Assembly: GCA_012269805.1 (NCBI GenBank)
Contig: JAAXJP010000035.1
Span: 1 to 10,025, forward strand
Source of the DNA: Rubrivirga sp.
Lineage (GTDB): Bacteria; Bacteroidota; Rhodothermia; Rhodothermales; Rubricoccaceae
Direction of reading: 5' to 3'
DNA length: 10,025 bases
A program made the translations under genes and the position numbers. Below the pieces are notes generated by a model. It was not told where the DNA came from. It was given only the letters and a program-made list of their open reading frames with translations, and ran no database searches. Each line of letters opens with the position of its first letter. The first letter of the stretch is position 1. This document shows, one piece after another, positions 7,518 to 10,025 of the stretch.

Positions 7518-7533
7518 CGGGGGGCTCCCCCCG
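7518..7533. repeat. G6/C6 inverted repeat in the divergent intergenic region
   Basis: CGGGGGG (7518-7524) faces CCCCCCG (7527-7533) across a two-base centre, giving a perfect interrupted palindrome in the 168-base region between the divergent DinB-like and small lipoprotein genes. It lies about 60 bases before one start and 92 before the other. It could be an operator or a leader hairpin. In DNA this GC-rich a six-base run can arise by chance, and no promoter can be placed confidently around it. Confidence 0.3.
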
Positions 7534-7624
7534 GCCGCCGCTCCCCTCTCCCGGCTCGCTCGGGACACGGCGTTACTTCACGTCCAGACCTCGCGTCCCT
7601 CTCGTACCCCCTCTCCTTCCCGCC

Positions 7625-8050
7625 ATGCGCCTTCTCCTTTTTGCTACCGCCGTTCTCCTCGCCGGCTGCGTCTCCATCGAAGAGGCCGCCGACCCGTCCA
7701 CCGTCGATGGCATTGACACGCTCGTGGCCTACCTCGACGCCGAGGGCTTTACGCTCGAGCCGGCCGGCCTGACCAGTTCCACCGTCCCGCTGGCGACCGC
7801 CACGACGTACCGCGTGACGGGCGTCGCGAACCCGTCCGTGCTCGAGGTCTTCGAGTTCGAGACCGACGAGGCGGCCCGGGACGGGCTGACGCAGCTCCGG
7901 GCCGAGGTCCGGTCGCGCGTCCGGCAGGAGGTCTACGCGCGAGGGACGCTCGTGGTGTACTACCGGCCCGAGCGCTACGGCCAGGGCGACAACCGGAGCC
8001 TCCGCCTCGCCCTCGCCGACGCGCTCGGCGGGCCGCGCGGTGGGGCCTGA
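7625..8050 (+). CDS. Small lipoprotein of unknown function, first of a paralogous pair
   Basis: This 141-residue protein is not one I recognise. The N-terminus MRLLLFATAVLLAGC is a clear lipoprotein signal (lipobox LAGC, lipid Cys15). The mature domain shows alternating predicted helices and strands: LVAYLDAEGFTLE (33-45), TYRVT (61-65), LEVFEFETDEAARDGLTQLR (73-92), VYARGTLVVYY (103-113), and a C-terminal LRLALADALG helix. These blocks recur in the same order in the next gene, so the two are tandem paralogs. ATG 7625 starts the signal sequence, with no ribosome site. The stop lies 13 bases before the next ATG, so the two are almost certainly co-transcribed. A conserved small alpha/beta domain attached to a membrane by lipid is the most that can be said. 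Confidence 0.85.
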   Translation: MRLLLFATAVLLAGCVSIEEAADPSTVDGIDTLVAYLDAEGFTLEPAGLTSSTVPLATATTYRVTGVANPSVLEVFEFETDEAARDGLTQLRAEVRSRVRQEVYARGTLVVYYRPERYGQGDNRSLRLALADALGGPRGGA

Positions 8051-8063
8051 CCCCCGCAGCGGC

Positions 8064-8504
8064 ATGCGCCCCGCCCTCGCCACGCCACCCCTCGTCGGCC
8101 TCGCCGTCCTGTGGGCGCTCGCCGGCTGCCGCCTCGGCCTCGGCCCGCTCCCGCCCGAGGTCGACGACCTCGTCGACTACCTCTCGGAGCGGAACCTCCA
8201 GCTCGCCGTCGACGACGTGGCCTACGACCGGGCGTTCGACGCCGTCGACCCGGAGGCCCATGTCGTGACCTACCGCGTGACGGCCCTCCAGCCGCGGGCG
8301 CCCTCGTCCGGCCCACCGGCGCTCATCGACGTCTACCGCTTCCAGACCGCTGCCGAGGTCGAGGCCGGCATCGCCGGGCTCCGCCGGCTCCACGACCGCG
8401 GCGAGCTCTACACCGACGGGGCGCTCGTGCTCTACGTCCGCGGCGACGCGCCCGACCTCGCCCTAGCGCTCGGGCGGCGCTACGGCGTCCCGCTCGCGAC
8501 CTGA
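8064..8504 (+). CDS. Small lipoprotein of unknown function, second of a paralogous pair
   Basis: This 146-residue protein is a diverged copy of the preceding one. Its signal MRPALATPPLVGLAVLWALAGC ends in lipobox LAGC with lipid Cys22. Blocks shared with the upstream gene are LVDYLSERNLQLA (36-48), TYRVT (69-73), IDVYRFQTAAEVEAGIAGLR (88-107), LYTDGALVLYVR (115-126) and a final LALALGRRYG helix. It has a longer insert before the central strand (residues 74-87, Pro/Ser/Ala-rich). ATG 8064 was chosen because it starts the signal sequence; GTG 8040 in frame would add eight residues and overlap the previous stop. It converges with the methylmalonyl-CoA mutase gene, with 67 bases between stops. 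Both copies keep intact lipoboxes and the same block order, which argues that both are functional. Function unknown. Confidence 0.84.
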   Translation: MRPALATPPLVGLAVLWALAGCRLGLGPLPPEVDDLVDYLSERNLQLAVDDVAYDRAFDAVDPEAHVVTYRVTALQPRAPSSGPPALIDVYRFQTAAEVEAGIAGLRRLHDRGELYTDGALVLYVRGDAPDLALALGRRYGVPLAT

Positions 8505-8526
8505 GCGCACCGCCCGGTTCCCGCGT

Positions 8527-8541
8527 GGCCCCGCCGGGGTC
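8527..8541. terminator. Weak stem-loop between convergent genes
   Basis: In RNA from the plus strand, GGCCCC (8527-8532) can pair with GGGGTC (8536-8541), with one G-U wobble and a three-base loop. It lies 22 bases after the second small lipoprotein gene and 30 bases past the end of the mutase gene. There is no T-run. Because the wobble becomes a mismatch on the other strand, it would serve the plus-strand operon better. Chance is a real alternative. Confidence 0.25.
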
Positions 8542-8571
8542 GGCCGCGTCGTGGCAGGCAGGTGGGCCCGG

Positions 8572-10025
<1,454 letters not shown>

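Overview
The window is very GC-rich DNA in which codon third positions are mostly G or C. This makes long mirror-image open frames on the wrong strand. The content fits a free-living Gram-negative bacterium: there are four lipoprotein signals, one Sec signal, a cyclic beta-1,2-glucan synthase and a stand-alone methylmalonyl-CoA mutase large subunit. The chosen start codons have at best one weak, distant Shine-Dalgarno-like match. High GC, weak Shine-Dalgarno use and many small lipoproteins suggest the Rhodothermota/Rubricoccaceae side of the Bacteroidota. That placement is an inference; Gemmatimonadota or Myxococcota are not excluded.

Left region (1-5240, minus strand). Two genes read leftward. 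First (5240 to 3924) is a cytoplasmic glucoamylase-like protein of the PF10091/GH144 type, the family that includes endo-beta-1,2-glucanases. After a 123-base gap with a strong GC palindrome comes the first ~1266 residues of a giant GT84 cyclic beta-1,2-glucan synthase (GTG start at 3800), which runs off the left edge. Together they look like a module for making and trimming or rearranging beta-1,2-glucan. The synthase has no stop codon in the window, so a search for complete ORFs misses it and shows only an antisense frame.

Middle region (5364-8504). Five consecutive genes all encode exported proteins: a lipoprotein peroxiredoxin (+), a lipoprotein with an internal duplication (-), a Sec-exported DinB-like protein (-), and two tandem paralogous small lipoproteins (+). 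The peroxiredoxin and the duplicated lipoprotein converge on a perfect 12-bp stem-loop that contains the stop codon of the second gene. The DinB-like gene and the lipoprotein pair diverge from a short intergenic region with a G6/C6 inverted repeat.

Right region (8572-10025, minus strand). This is the large catalytic subunit of methylmalonyl-CoA mutase, without a B12-binding domain. Its first ~75 residues lie beyond the right edge.

I see no tRNA, rRNA, CRISPR array, transposon or phage gene, and no gene-free stretch longer than about 170 bases. The most interesting points are the glucan synthase/GH144-like pair, the run of exported proteins of unknown role, the repeat and paralog structure of the small lipoproteins, U-less hairpins next to stop codons, a C-rich context at every start, and a marked TTT-TTC codon-pair preference for Phe-Phe.
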